This document shows, piece after piece, positions 33,275-43,849 of a stretch of DNA of 64,000 nucleotides (within the stretch, counting starts at the first letter, position 1; every line of letters starts with the position of its first letter). Position numbers and translations under genes: made by a program. The notes beneath the pieces are model-generated. The model saw only the letters and a list, made by a program, of their open reading frames with translations. It made no database searches and was not told the DNA's origin. Source of the DNA: Sphingopyxis sp. LK2115 (GTDB lineage: Bacteria; Pseudomonadota; Alphaproteobacteria; Sphingomonadales; Sphingomonadaceae); assembly GCF_014595975.1 (NCBI RefSeq), contig NZ_JABWGQ010000056.1:161160-225159 (forward strand). Direction: 5' to 3'.

Positions 33275-34015
33275 TTACGGATAAACCGCCCCCACGAAAT
33301 ATAATCCGTCGGGCGGCGCATTCAGCCCCAGCGCCTGCCGGTCCCTCGCTTCCAGCGCCGCCTTCAAATCGCGCGCCGACCATTTGCCATGGCCGACAAG
33401 CGCGAGCGAGCCGACCATCGAGCGCACCTGATGGTGCAAAAAGCTGCGCGCCGCGGTCTCGATGATGATCTCTTCGCCGTGGCGGCTGACGGTCAGCTTA
33501 TCCAGCGTCTTGACCGGGCTTTGCGACTGGCAATGCGCCGAACGAAAGGTCGTGAAATCGTGGAGACCGATGAGCTGCTGCGCGGCTTCGTGCATCGCAT
33601 CGACATCGAGCGGACGCGCGACCTGCCACGCCAGCCCCTTGTCCCACGTCAGCGGCGCGCGGCGGTTGACGATGCGATATTCGTAACTGCGACCGATGCA
33701 GGCGAAGCGCGCGTGCCAGTCGTCCGGCACCACTTCGCACCCGATGATCGCGATCGGCGCGGGGCGGAGCTGCGCGTTCAGCGCCTCGGTCAGCTTGAAC
33801 GGCGTCAGCGGCTTGGCGATGTCGACATGCGCGCGCATCGCGAGCGCGTGGACGCCGGCGTCGGTGCGCCCCGCGCTCAGCACCTGCACCTCTTCGGCGG
33901 TGAAGCGGTGGATCGCTTCCTCGATCGCCTGCTGGACGCTGGGGCCGTGCGCCTGGCGCTGCCAGCCCATATAGGGGCGGCCGTCATATTCGATGGTGAG
34001 CGCAAAGCGGGTCAT
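33275..34015 (-). CDS. truA: tRNA pseudouridine(38-40) synthase
   Basis: A 246-residue enzyme. Motifs: [12 protein letters not shown], the catalytic Asp52 in [25 protein letters not shown] and [12 protein letters not shown]. Length is normal. It acts on the anticodon arm of many tRNAs. It lies downstream of fmt on the same strand, a common pairing, but 213 bp of repeat-rich DNA separates them, so co-transcription is doubtful. Confidence 0.95.
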   Translation of the reverse strand: MTRFALTIEYDGRPYMGWQRQAHGPSVQQAIEEAIHRFTAEEVQVLSAGRTDAGVHALAMRAHVDIAKPLTPFKLTEALNAQLRPAPIAIIGCEVVPDDWHARFACIGRSYEYRIVNRRAPLTWDKGLAWQVARPLDVDAMHEAAQQLIGLHDFTTFRSAHCQSQSPVKTLDKLTVSRHGEEIIIETAARSFLHHQVRSMVGSLALVGHGKWSARDLKAALEARDRQALGLNAPPDGLYFVGAVYP

Positions 34016-34028
34016 GTCGGCCCCTTAG

Positions 34029-34057
34029 CCGTTCGCATCGAGCGAAGTCGAGACACG
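34029..34057. repeat. Dispersed REP-like repeat, copy C
   Basis: CCGTTCGCATCGAGCGAAGT then CGAGACACG. It matches the reverse complement of copy A over most of its length. Confidence 0.65.
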
Positions 34058-34059
34058 CT

Positions 34060-34226
34060 ATGCCCCTCTCCCGTTTAGCGAGCGGGCAGCGAGCCTTGGC
34101 GGCTTCACCGCCGGGTCGCAGCGGGTGACGGGGTGTCTGCTATCGTCAGGACGCAACCCCTCCCCCAGCTTCGCATGGGCAGCAGATTGCCCAGGCTGCG
34201 CGCCCTCTCCATAAGAGGAAGAGGGA
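34060..34226. repeat. Repeat-rich truA-fmt spacer
   Basis: Contains CCCCTCTCCCGTTTAGCGAG and CGGGCAGCGAG, GGCGGCTTCACCGCC, then CCCTCTCCATAAGAGGAAGA and GGG. These C/T- and G/A-rich inverted blocks resemble the intergenic elements at 51655 and 53835. No gene is seen. Confidence 0.45.
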
Positions 34227-34228
34227 CA

Positions 34229-35149
34229 TCAGGATAGCCGCGTCCCCTTGGCGATTCCCCGCCCGCGCAACATCTCGCCCGCCTCCATCGCGGGTTTCCC
34301 CGCGCGCTGGATACGCGTCACGCGGATCGCGCCGGGGTTGCAGGCGATGGTCAGCGCGTCGTCGATCGTGACGCCGGGGGCCGCACCCGTCACCGTTTCG
34401 GCCGGGTGCACGACCTCGGCCGCCAGCACCTTGTAGCGTTCGCCATCCAGTTCGAAAAAGGCGCCGGGTGCCGGATTGAACGCGCGCACCTGCCGCTCGA
34501 CCTGCACCGCGCTGACAAGGAAATCGAGCCGCGCCTCGCTCTTGTCGATCTTCGCGGCATAGGTGACGCCCTCTTCGGGCTGCGGCATCGGCGGAAAGGC
34601 GTGGAGGTCGCTCAGCACGCGGCGCATCATCAGCGCCCCCATTTCGGCCAGTTCGTGCGTCAGCACGCCCGCGCTTTTGCGCCCGATCGGCGTCGTCTCG
34701 ATCAGCCGCATCGCGCCGGTGTCCAGCCCCGCATCCATCTGCATGATCGTCACGCCCGTTTCGGCATCGCCCGCCAGGATCGCCCGCTGCACCGGCGCTG
34801 CGCCGCGCCAGCGCGGCAGGATCGAGCCATGGACGTTGAGGCAGCCCTCGCGCGGCGCGTCGAGCACCGCCTGGGGCAGGATCAGACCATAGGCGGCGAC
34901 CACCGCGACATCGAGGTCCAAGGCGGCGAAGTCGGCCTGCGCCTCCTCACCTTTCAGGCTTTTGGGCGTGCGCACGGGCAGGCCATGCTCCTCGGCCCAG
35001 ATCTGCACCGGGCTTTTCTGCAATTTCTTGCCGCGCTGCGCAGGGCGGGGTGGCTGGCTATAGACGGCCGCAATATCATGCCCCGCCGCGCGGAGCGCGG
35101 CGAGCGTCGGTACCGCAAAGGGCGGCGTTCCCATGAAGGCGATGCGCAT
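34229..35149 (-). CDS. fmt: Methionyl-tRNA formyltransferase
   Basis: A 306-residue enzyme that formylates initiator Met-tRNA. The catalytic triad is Asn105, His107 and Asp143 ([19 protein letters not shown] and [10 protein letters not shown]), at almost the same positions as in E. coli. The N-terminus [19 protein letters not shown] is typical. The C-terminal tRNA-binding domain begins about 205 ([20 protein letters not shown]). def is not adjacent. An IS remnant lies just upstream. Confidence 0.96.
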   Translation of the reverse strand: MRIAFMGTPPFAVPTLAALRAAGHDIAAVYSQPPRPAQRGKKLQKSPVQIWAEEHGLPVRTPKSLKGEEAQADFAALDLDVAVVAAYGLILPQAVLDAPREGCLNVHGSILPRWRGAAPVQRAILAGDAETGVTIMQMDAGLDTGAMRLIETTPIGRKSAGVLTHELAEMGALMMRRVLSDLHAFPPMPQPEEGVTYAAKIDKSEARLDFLVSAVQVERQVRAFNPAPGAFFELDGERYKVLAAEVVHPAETVTGAAPGVTIDDALTIACNPGAIRVTRIQRAGKPAMEAGEMLRGRGIAKGTRLS

Positions 35150-35557
35150 GGCTGCGGGCTTTGGCGGACGGCGCGCCGCTGTGCAAGATGGACGCTCGCA
35201 CTTCTTCGTGTCAGGCCCCGTTGATTTGCGGAGACGGCTGTGATTCAGGCGAGCGCAAAAGGGCCCGGATTCGATCGCTTTATTCTGGTCGACGGACGAG
35301 CAGATGGCGCGTCCTCAGCCCTGTTTCCCCACGAGCCATGGCCCGGAAAAGACGCTCTGCAAACGCCAGGGCCGCACTGAGATCATGTTCGGCCGCCGCA
35401 GGGACTGGGCACGCTTCGCAACGCGCTATGACCATCGGTGCCCGAAGGCCTTCCTCTCTGCCGTAGCCTTCGCCGCAATCGTCATCTTCTGGCTCTGATC
35501 GATGAGTGCTGACCCGGCGAAAAAGATGCTGCTGGGTTCATGGACGGCACGAATGCC
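35150..35557. other. 408-bp region between fmt and thiC holding only the IS relic
   Basis: Outside the transposase remnant at 35277-35498 no gene is seen. The left 127 bp would hold the fmt promoter. The right 59 bp reach the thiC stop. Confidence 0.6.
35277..35498 (+). pseudogene. Internally deleted IS5-family transposase remnant
   Basis: One short frame joins two ends of an IS5-type (IS427-group-like) transposase. The left part, [20 protein letters not shown] then HG, corresponds to the N-terminal FWLTDEQMA region. It runs directly into TEIMFGRRRDWARFATRYD and HRCPKAFLSAVAFAAIVIFWL (given in parts), the conserved C-terminus. The whole middle, with the first catalytic aspartates, is missing. 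It could at most be a non-autonomous relic. Terminal inverted repeats could not be fixed by eye. Confidence 0.75.
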
Positions 35558-37465
<1,908 letters not shown>

Positions 37466-37504
37466 TTATCGGAGCGAAGATGGGGATTCCGCCTGGGGAA
37501 TGCC

Positions 37505-37607
37505 GACCCTCCCTCCGCCGTTATTACCCGGATCAGGTTCAACGGGTCGCGGTCTATTCCGCTCTCAACCTGCGTTTGCGCGACAGGCTCCCCGGGGATG
37601 GAGGGGT
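37505..37607 (-). promoter_or_regulatory. TPP riboswitch (THI element)
   Basis: On the minus strand the conserved blocks appear in order: CATCCCCGGGGAGCC, GGTTGAGAGCGG, GACCCGTTGAACCTGATCCG and GGTAATAACGGCGGAGGGA. These are the P3/P2 pyrimidine-sensor block and the P4/P5 pyrophosphate-sensor block. It ends about 55 bp before the thiC start, leaving room for a structure that hides the ribosome site. Confidence 0.93.
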
Positions 37608-37684
37608 TATAGGGGGCGCCGCGGCTGCTGTCCATGGCGATGCCGATGCCGCGGTGGTAGGGCGCGACGGAGAGGAAGCGATTC

Positions 37685-38119
37685 ATGCGGATCATGGCGA
37701 CGGCTTTGGCGGTGGCGGCGGCAAGTCCCGCCGCGAATGTCGACGATCTCGGCTGGCTCGCCGGCGACTGGGTCAGTGAGGCGGGTGAGCGCTGGACCGA
37801 GGAGAGCTGGATGCCCCCGCGCGCGGGGGTGATGCTGGGGGTGAGCCGGTCGGGGCGCGGCAATGAATTGCGCGAATATGAATATATCCGCATCGCGCCG
37901 GGCGACGACGGCGCGATTGCCTATATCGCGATGCCGCGGGGCGGCGCGCCGGTGACATTCCGGCTGGTGCGGCACGACGGCAACAGCGCGACGTTCGAGA
38001 ATGCCGCGCATGATTATCCGCAGCGCATCGCCTATGTCCGCGACGGCGACACGCTGACCGCAACGATCTCGGCGATTGACGGGTCGAAGCCGCGCCGCTG
38101 GGCCTATCGACGACGCTGA
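37685..38119 (+). CDS. DUF6265-like exported protein
   Basis: A 144-residue protein with a short N-terminal hydrophobic stretch (MRIMATALAVAAASPAANVD), probably a signal peptide. The body reads LGWLAGDWVSEAGERWTEES, then WMPPRAGVMLGVSR, ENAAHDYPQRIAY and LTATISA, which matches small beta-barrel, lipocalin-like proteins of the DUF6265 type. Function unknown. It is divergent from thiC and ends 15 bp before the WYL regulator, so both may be on one transcript. Confidence 0.75.
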   Translation: MRIMATALAVAAASPAANVDDLGWLAGDWVSEAGERWTEESWMPPRAGVMLGVSRSGRGNELREYEYIRIAPGDDGAIAYIAMPRGGAPVTFRLVRHDGNSATFENAAHDYPQRIAYVRDGDTLTATISAIDGSKPRRWAYRRR

Positions 38120-38134
38120 CGGACGCGGGGCATC

Positions 38135-38830
38135 ATGGCGGACAGGACGGGACGGCTTTTCGCGATCATTGACAGTTTGCGTCGGCGTCGGCGGCCGGTG
38201 ACGGCCGAGGCGCTGGCGGAGGAACAGGGCGTGTCGGTGCGCACGCTTTATCGCGACATCCAGGCGCTGATCGCGCTCGGCGCGCCGATCGAAGGTGCGG
38301 CGGGGGTCGGCTATATGCTGCGCGCGGGCTTCTTTCTGCCGCCGCTGATGTTCACCGCCGAGGAACTGGAGGCGCTGGTGCTGGGCGCGCGCTGGGTCGA
38401 GGCGCGGCAGGACGGGGCCTTGTCGCGCGCCGCGGGGCTGGCGATCGCCAAGATCGCGGCGGCGAGCCCCGATGATTCGAAGCAACGAATCGACGAGGCG
38501 GGGCTGTGGCCGGTCAGCGGCCACGGGCGCGAGAAGGATGCGCCCCTGCTTGCGACGGTGCGCGCGGCGATGCGGTCCGAAAAGACGCTGCATATCGACT
38601 ATGCCGATGCCAAGGGGCGGACCAGCGAACGCGCGATCTGGCCCGCGGCGCTCGCCTATTATGAGGACAAGCAGGTCATCGCTGCGTGGTGCCTGCTTCG
38701 ACAGGATTACCGCAGTTTTCGTATCGACCGGATCGCCGCGGCGCGGATCGGCGAAGGGCGCTTCGGGCGGCGGCGCGCCGTGCTGATGGCCGACTGGTGG
38801 CGACAGAAGGGGTGGGACGACGCCTCCTGA
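38135..38830 (+). CDS. YafY-type transcription regulator: HTH plus WYL domain
   Basis: A 231-residue regulator. Residues 3-60 are a winged helix (RTGRLFAIIDSLRRRRRPVT, SVRTLYRDIQALIALGAPIE). The C-terminal WYL ligand-sensing domain covers about 140-210 (LHIDYADAKGRTSERAIWPA, then QVIAAWCLLRQDYRSFRIDR). WYL domains bind nucleic-acid or small ligands. It is followed by a GFA-family gene; a perfect palindrome overlapping its stop codon may be its operator. Such regulator-GFA or regulator-VOC pairs are common in proteobacteria. Confidence 0.9.
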   Translation: MADRTGRLFAIIDSLRRRRRPVTAEALAEEQGVSVRTLYRDIQALIALGAPIEGAAGVGYMLRAGFFLPPLMFTAEELEALVLGARWVEARQDGALSRAAGLAIAKIAAASPDDSKQRIDEAGLWPVSGHGREKDAPLLATVRAAMRSEKTLHIDYADAKGRTSERAIWPAALAYYEDKQVIAAWCLLRQDYRSFRIDRIAAARIGEGRFGRRRAVLMADWWRQKGWDDAS

Positions 38831-38843
38831 CATCTTCTGTCAG
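38827..38843. promoter_or_regulatory. Palindrome at the end of the WYL gene, upstream of the GFA gene
   Basis: CTGACA-N5-TGTCAG, perfect over 6+6 bp, overlapping the WYL stop codon and 64 bp before the GFA start. Candidate operator for the WYL regulator; no T tract follows, so a terminator is unlikely. Confidence 0.5.
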
Positions 38844-38906
38844 GGGGCTTTGCTACATCGCTTCGGGTGAAGGCGGCCGGAGCCGCTGCCAACCGGAGGA
38901 CAGGAA

Positions 38907-39311
38907 ATGCTGAAAACCCATCATGGTTCGTGCCACTGCGGCGCCGTCCGGTTCGAGGCCGACATCGACCTTGAAGCGGGCACGGGCAAATGCAATTGCT
39001 CAATCTGCACCAAGAAGAGGAACTGGAGCGCGCAGGTCAAGCCCGAAGCGTTCCGGCTGCTGAGCGATCCGGCGGCGCTTTCCGACTATCGGTTCGGATC
39101 GGGGAGCGTGCATCATGTCTTTTGCCGGACGTGCGGGGTGTCGCCCTTTGGCCACGGCTATGTCGAGGAGATCGGCGGCGCCTATTATTCGGTGGCGATC
39201 GCGTGCCTTGACGATCTGACCCCGGCCGAAATGGCGGCGCTGCCGGTAACCCATATGGATGGTGCCGGGAATAATTGGTGGAACCCGCCCGAAGTCACCG
39301 CGCATATGTGA
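38907..39311 (+). CDS. GFA-family protein (glutathione-dependent formaldehyde-activating enzyme fold)
   Basis: A 134-residue zinc protein. Metal-binding cysteines: GSCHCGAVRFE (Cys9, Cys11), KCNCSIC (Cys29, Cys31, Cys34) and FCRTCGVSPFG. The set matches the GFA/CENP-V fold. Some members use glutathione adducts, but most are uncharacterised, so no reaction is assigned. The ATG follows GGAGGACAGGAA. It is downstream of the WYL regulator. Confidence 0.88.
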   Translation: MLKTHHGSCHCGAVRFEADIDLEAGTGKCNCSICTKKRNWSAQVKPEAFRLLSDPAALSDYRFGSGSVHHVFCRTCGVSPFGHGYVEEIGGAYYSVAIACLDDLTPAEMAALPVTHMDGAGNNWWNPPEVTAHM

Positions 39312-39408
39312 TCGGGCAGGCAGCGGGGCGGACGATGAATGCTTCCCGTCGCGGCGCGGCTGCGATGGCTTGCGCCAACGGCTCGCTCACGCCGGCGGTT
39401 TCGCTGAG

Positions 39409-40791
39409 TCAGAAGCTCAGCTCGTCATAGATTTTGGAGAGGTCGTGCCCCCACGCATCCTCGTAGCGGTCGATCAGGTCGTGCGCGGGGGATCTGCCGC
39501 TTTTCGCGATGCGGCGGAGCGGTTCGAGGAAGCCGACCTCGTTGTCGCCCATCGAATTGACTTCGCCGCGCGCGGCGAGGCCCGACGCCGCAATGTCGAG
39601 CACGCGGTGCGCCAACTGTCCCAGGGTGCCGCCGCCGGGGGCCGGGGCGTCGAGTCCGTCGCGCGGCACCACGTCGCGCAGCACCTGCTGCTCCTCGATG
39701 CTCCAGCCCTTGACAAGATCCCAGGCGGCGTCGAGCGCCTGGCTGTCATAGAGGAGGCCGACCCACAGCGCAGGGAGCGCGCAGATGCGGTTCCACGGGC
39801 CGCCGTCGGCGCCGCGCATTTCGAGGAAGCTTTTGAGCCGCACTTCGGGAAAGGCGGTCGACAGATGGTCGGTCCAGTCGGAGAGGCGCGGCAACTCGCC
39901 GGGGAGCGCGGGCAGCTCGCCCTTCAGAAAGTCGCGGAAGCTCTGCCCCGCGGCGTCGATATATTTGCCGTCCCTGAAGACGAAATACATCGGGACGTCG
40001 AGCATATAGTCGACATAGCGTTCGTAACCGAACCCATCCTCGAACACGAAAGGCAGCATCCCCGTCCGCGCGGGGTCGGTGTCGGTCCAGATATGGCTGC
40101 GATACGACATATAGCCGTTGGGCCGCCCTTCGGTGAAGGGCGACGAGGCGAAGAGCGCGGTCGCGAGCGGCTGGAGGGCCAGGCTGACGCGGAACTTCTG
40201 CACCATGTCGGCCTCGCTCGCATAATCGAGGTTGGTCTGGATCGTGCAGGTTCTAAGCATCATGTCGAGACCAAGGCGGCCGACGCGCGGCATATGTTCG
40301 AGCATGATCTTGTAGCGCCCCTTGGGCATGATCGGCAGCTCGTCGCGCGTCTTGTCCGGCCACATGCCGAGCCCGAGGAAGCCGAGTCCGAGTTCGGCGC
40401 CGACCTCTTTCACCTGTTTCAGATGCCGCCCGGTCTCGGCGCAGGTCTGGTGCAGATTTTCGAGCGGGGCGCCCGACAGCTCGAGTTGCCCCGCTGGCTC
40501 GAGGCTGACGGTGCCGTCGCTGCCCGCCAGCGCGATGACCTTGCCGCCCTCGATCACCGGTTCCCAGCCGAAACGGGTGAGCGCCATCAGAAGGTCGTGA
40601 ATGCCGCCGGGTTCGTCATAGGAAGGCGCGCGGTGATCGCTCACGCGGTAGACGAACTTTTCATGCTCGGTGCCGATGCGCCAACGCTCTTTGGGCTTTT
40701 CACCCTGGGCCATGGGGGCCGCGAGCTGGTCGCGGTTTTCGATGACGGGATCGTGGCGGTCCGAGGCGGTGCGCGTGCTCATGCCCGGCAT
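39409..40791 (-). CDS. gshA: Glutamate-cysteine ligase (plant/alphaproteobacterial type)
   Basis: A 460-residue enzyme for the first step of glutathione synthesis. It is the GCS2-like class of plants and alphaproteobacteria: WRIGTEHEKFVY, VSLEPAGQLELSGAP, GLGMWPDKTRDELPIMPKGR, TCTIQTNLDY, ALFASSPFTEGRPNGYMSYR (in part) and FLEMRGADGGPWNRICALPA. The start could be 40791 or 40782 (MSTRTAS). No gshB adjoins. It shares a 40-bp gap with the downstream end of the secreted P-domain gene. Confidence 0.94.
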   Translation of the reverse strand: MPGMSTRTASDRHDPVIENRDQLAAPMAQGEKPKERWRIGTEHEKFVYRVSDHRAPSYDEPGGIHDLLMALTRFGWEPVIEGGKVIALAGSDGTVSLEPAGQLELSGAPLENLHQTCAETGRHLKQVKEVGAELGLGFLGLGMWPDKTRDELPIMPKGRYKIMLEHMPRVGRLGLDMMLRTCTIQTNLDYASEADMVQKFRVSLALQPLATALFASSPFTEGRPNGYMSYRSHIWTDTDPARTGMLPFVFEDGFGYERYVDYMLDVPMYFVFRDGKYIDAAGQSFRDFLKGELPALPGELPRLSDWTDHLSTAFPEVRLKSFLEMRGADGGPWNRICALPALWVGLLYDSQALDAAWDLVKGWSIEEQQVLRDVVPRDGLDAPAPGGGTLGQLAHRVLDIAASGLAARGEVNSMGDNEVGFLEPLRRIAKSGRSPAHDLIDRYEDAWGHDLSKIYDELSF

Positions 40792-40831
40792 TTAGACTAT
40801 TCGGTATAGAATGCAATCGGCGCTGTGCGGG

Positions 40832-42814
40832 TCAGTCAATGGTGACGGTGAAGGCGATCGCCATCGCGTCGCCGGGGGCCAGCGTCGCGGTGCTCGCGGC
40901 GATGGCGCTCCCCGCGATCGAAGCGCCGAAGGGGTCGCTTTCGTCGCCGCCGCTGGCATTGTCGTCCTCGACCGTCGTCGCGGCGGCGCAGCTCGCGCCG
41001 CTGCGCAGCGAGCCGGGAACGAAGGTCGTGCTCGCGGGCAGCGCGTCGGCGATGGCGATGCCGGTCGCGGTGCCGCTGCCATTGTTGGTGACGAGGATGC
41101 AGTAGCGCATGGTCGCGCCGGGAATGGCTTTCGGGTTGGTCGTCCCGTTCACCGGATCGCTGACGACGCTGCTCGTCTTGGCGATGGTGAGATTGGCGGT
41201 GGGGCGGCAGAAGAGGATGTCGTGGATCGCCATGCCCTGCTGCCCCGGATTCGCGGGGGCGAGGCCGTGGCTGCCATAGTCGATGATGATCGTGTCGACC
41301 GGCGCGGCGAAGGTGACGGTGACATTGCCGTTGCCGCTGGTGTCGGTCGACACCACGTCGCCATAGGCGCTGTTGCCGATGACATAATTGGCGGTTCCGT
41401 TGGTCAGCACCGGCGTGACGGTCGCGCCGTTATAGCTGCCGGTGACGGTGACGCGGTCGGCGAACTGGCCCGCCGCATAATCGATGTCGAACAGCCGGAA
41501 CTGCGCGCCGGGCACCGCGGTCGGCAGACTGATCGTCGTGGCGACGCTGCCCGACCGGCTGGTGAAATCGACGAGCTGGAAGATCGAAAACTGCGCCGGG
41601 GACAACCCGCCCGTGACGACATTCTGCCGCGTCGGCGACTGGCCGCCATAGGTGGCGTTGCTGAGGAAGGCGCCGCCATTGACCGCGATACCGATGCTGG
41701 CGGTGCCGATCGCGGTGATCGCCGGGCTGGCGCTCGTCGTGCCCGCGCTCCAGCCGATCGCGTCCCAGTCGAGGGTCGTCGTGCCGGCCGGACACACAAG
41801 CGTCGGCGGTGTGCCCGCGACGCGCGTCCCCGACACGGTGAAACTCGCGCTGTCGCTGTCGTCTTCGCCCGCTGCGCCATTGCCGGGGACCGAATCGGGG
41901 TCGAAGGCCGAGGAGGCGCTGATTTCGGCGCTGTTGGTGACGCTTGCGCCCGCGCTCGCGGCGACGGTGCCGCTGATCGTCAGCGTGCGCGTGACGCCGG
42001 GCGGCACGCTGCCGACGGTCCAGACGCCCGTGCTGCTGCTGTAGCTGCCGAACCCCGACGCGCCGGTGAAGGTGAAGCCGGCCGGGAGCGTGTCCTGCAC
42101 GGTGACGCCCGTTGCGGTCAGCGTCGAACCGCCTGCGTTGGTGACGCTCAGCACATAGTTGATGCTGGCGCCGAACGCCGGGGATGCGTTGCTCACCGAT
42201 TTGGTCAGCGACAGGTCGGCATAAGGCGAAAGCGGCACGGTGGTAAGCGTAAGGTCGGCGCGCGTGAAAGCGCCGCTGTCACCGTTCAGCGAATCGCAGA
42301 TGGAAAGCTGCCACGTCCCGGCCGATGTCTGGCCGTTGAACGCGGCGAGCGCGCTCTGGGGCGCAAAGGTCCGCTGATAGGGCGGGGCGGCGGCGGTCGA
42401 ATCGGTCGCATTGTGCGTCGTGATGCTCGCCGCGGCGCTATCGTCGAACAGGGTGTTCAGATTGTCCGCCGACGCGCCGACATTGGTGATGAGTTCGACC
42501 ACCGTGCCCGCGGGCGAGGTCAGCGTTGCACGAATGTCGCCGCGATAGGTGTGCGTCAACTGGACGCCGATATTGACGTCGCTCACCTGGGCGTTCGCGG
42601 TGACCGCGAAGTTGCGCACCATCGGCGTCGCGCAGGGGGTCGCGCTTTCGCTGATCGCGCCGGTGGTGGTGTTGCTGTAGCTGGTGGTCGTCTGTGCGTT
42701 GACGGGATTGCTGGCGAGCGTCAACGCCAGCCAGACGAGCATGATACAGGCTCGCACAGACTGCAAACACTGGCCCCCACGCCAGCGGTATCGGCTCTGG
42801 TCCCGCCGTTGCAT
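40832..42814 (-). CDS. Secreted P-domain / DUF11 repeat protein
   Basis: A 660-residue exported protein. A signal or anchor lies at about 20-40 (SVRACIMLVWLALTLASNPV). Residues about 50-190 look like a proprotein-convertase P-domain (VNIGVQLTHTYRGDIRATLT, GTWQLSICDSLNGDSGAFTR). Residues about 195-320 form one DUF11 repeat (DLSLTKSVSNASPAFGASIN) and about 555-660 a second, which stops right at its end (AIAFTVTID). The part between (about 335-550) is a beta-rich domain without a name I know. There is no protease domain and no visible anchor at the C-terminus. Likely a cell-surface or secreted adhesin-like protein. Confidence 0.8.
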   Translation of the reverse strand: MQRRDQSRYRWRGGQCLQSVRACIMLVWLALTLASNPVNAQTTTSYSNTTTGAISESATPCATPMVRNFAVTANAQVSDVNIGVQLTHTYRGDIRATLTSPAGTVVELITNVGASADNLNTLFDDSAAASITTHNATDSTAAAPPYQRTFAPQSALAAFNGQTSAGTWQLSICDSLNGDSGAFTRADLTLTTVPLSPYADLSLTKSVSNASPAFGASINYVLSVTNAGGSTLTATGVTVQDTLPAGFTFTGASGFGSYSSSTGVWTVGSVPPGVTRTLTISGTVAASAGASVTNSAEISASSAFDPDSVPGNGAAGEDDSDSASFTVSGTRVAGTPPTLVCPAGTTTLDWDAIGWSAGTTSASPAITAIGTASIGIAVNGGAFLSNATYGGQSPTRQNVVTGGLSPAQFSIFQLVDFTSRSGSVATTISLPTAVPGAQFRLFDIDYAAGQFADRVTVTGSYNGATVTPVLTNGTANYVIGNSAYGDVVSTDTSGNGNVTVTFAAPVDTIIIDYGSHGLAPANPGQQGMAIHDILFCRPTANLTIAKTSSVVSDPVNGTTNPKAIPGATMRYCILVTNNGSGTATGIAIADALPASTTFVPGSLRSGASCAAATTVEDDNASGGDESDPFGASIAGSAIAASTATLAPGDAMAIAFTVTID

Positions 42815-42900
42815 GGCGGCCTTATGGCGGCGGGATAGCTAATATCGGGTTAAAATCGGGGGGTTAAGGGCGATTCTGTGCGGGGGCGGGACAGTTTGGG

Positions 42901-43647
42901 CTATTGACCCGTCCAGTCGCCATGCTGCGCCATCCACAGGCTGACCGCGGCGATGGCGGCGGTTTCGGCGCGAAGGATGCGGGGGCCGAGCGCGAGGCGC
43001 TGGACGGCGGGATGCTGGGTCAGCATCGCGCGCTCGCGGTCGGTGAAGCCGCCTTCGGGGCCGGTGAGGATCGCGGCGGGCGCAGGGGCGGCAAGATGCG
43101 CGAGCGGCACGCCGCCTGCCTCGTCGGCGAAGATCAGCGCGCGCCCGCCCGGCCAGTTGTTCAGCAACTGCGGCAGCTTGACCGGGTCGGCGAGCGCAGG
43201 AAGCGCGGTGCGGCCGCATTGTTCGCACGCTTCGATGATCTGCGCCGCGATCCGGTCCTGATTGACGCGCTCGACGATCGTGCGTTCGGTAATCACCGGC
43301 TGCAAGCGGCGGACGCCCAGCTCGGTCGCCTTTTCGATGATCCAGTCGAGCCGCGCTTTCTTGACCGGCGCGAAGCAGAGCCAGAGGTCCGGCACCGCTT
43401 CGATGTCGCGCATGTGGCGGTCGATGCGCAGCGTGACCGAACGTTTGGCGGCCTCGGCGACGACCGCCAGCCACTCGCCGCTCCGATTGTCGAAGAGCCG
43501 CACCGGATCGCCCGGCTTCAGCCGCATCACGCCGAGCAGATAGTGGGCGGCGGCGCCGTCGATCACGGGCGCGCTGTCCGCGCCGAGCGGCCGGTCGACG
43601 AACAGGCGGGGCGTGCTGGCTGGCGGCCAGGCGGGAGTTGCAGGCAT
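42901..43647 (-). CDS. rsmE: 16S rRNA (uracil-1498-N3)-methyltransferase
   Basis: A 248-residue SPOUT-fold enzyme. The N-terminal PUA-like part is TPRLFVDRPLGADSAPVIDG. The SAM-binding knot is ILTGPEGGFTDRERAML, then LGPRILRAETAAIAA. Further motifs: CFAPVKKARLDWIIEKATEL and QPVITERTIV. These are textbook RsmE positions. It is divergent from the tad-like operon. Confidence 0.95.
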   Translation of the reverse strand: MPATPAWPPASTPRLFVDRPLGADSAPVIDGAAAHYLLGVMRLKPGDPVRLFDNRSGEWLAVVAEAAKRSVTLRIDRHMRDIEAVPDLWLCFAPVKKARLDWIIEKATELGVRRLQPVITERTIVERVNQDRIAAQIIEACEQCGRTALPALADPVKLPQLLNNWPGGRALIFADEAGGVPLAHLAAPAPAAILTGPEGGFTDRERAMLTQHPAVQRLALGPRILRAETAAIAAVSLWMAQHGDWTGQ

Positions 43648-43758
43648 GGGCGCGCGATACCAGAGCGCGACGATTCGTGCATCTTTTGCCGCCGCGCGCG
43701 GCGATCTGTCCCGATACGGGGCACAAGCGTCGATTCGACCTGCCGCACCGCCGCTCGA

Positions 43759-43773
43759 TTAGCATTTTGGTAA
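43759..43773. promoter_or_regulatory. Weak CtrA-like dyad upstream of the TadG gene
   Basis: TTAG-N7-GTAA matches TTAA-N7-TTAA at 6 of 8 positions, about 80 bp before the start. Pilus genes are CtrA targets in Caulobacter; this match alone is weak. Confidence 0.2.
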
Positions 43774-43849
43774 GCAGTCACGCCCTAGGTGCGAGATTGC
43801 CAGCGGCGCATCGGTTGGGGAGTGCCGCGGCCCGAAGAGGGGTTTGACC

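Noticed and set aside
35231..35530. Terminal inverted repeats of the IS5 remnant
   Set aside because: GAGACGGCTGTGATTCA on the left and the sequence after the stop on the right do not pair convincingly.
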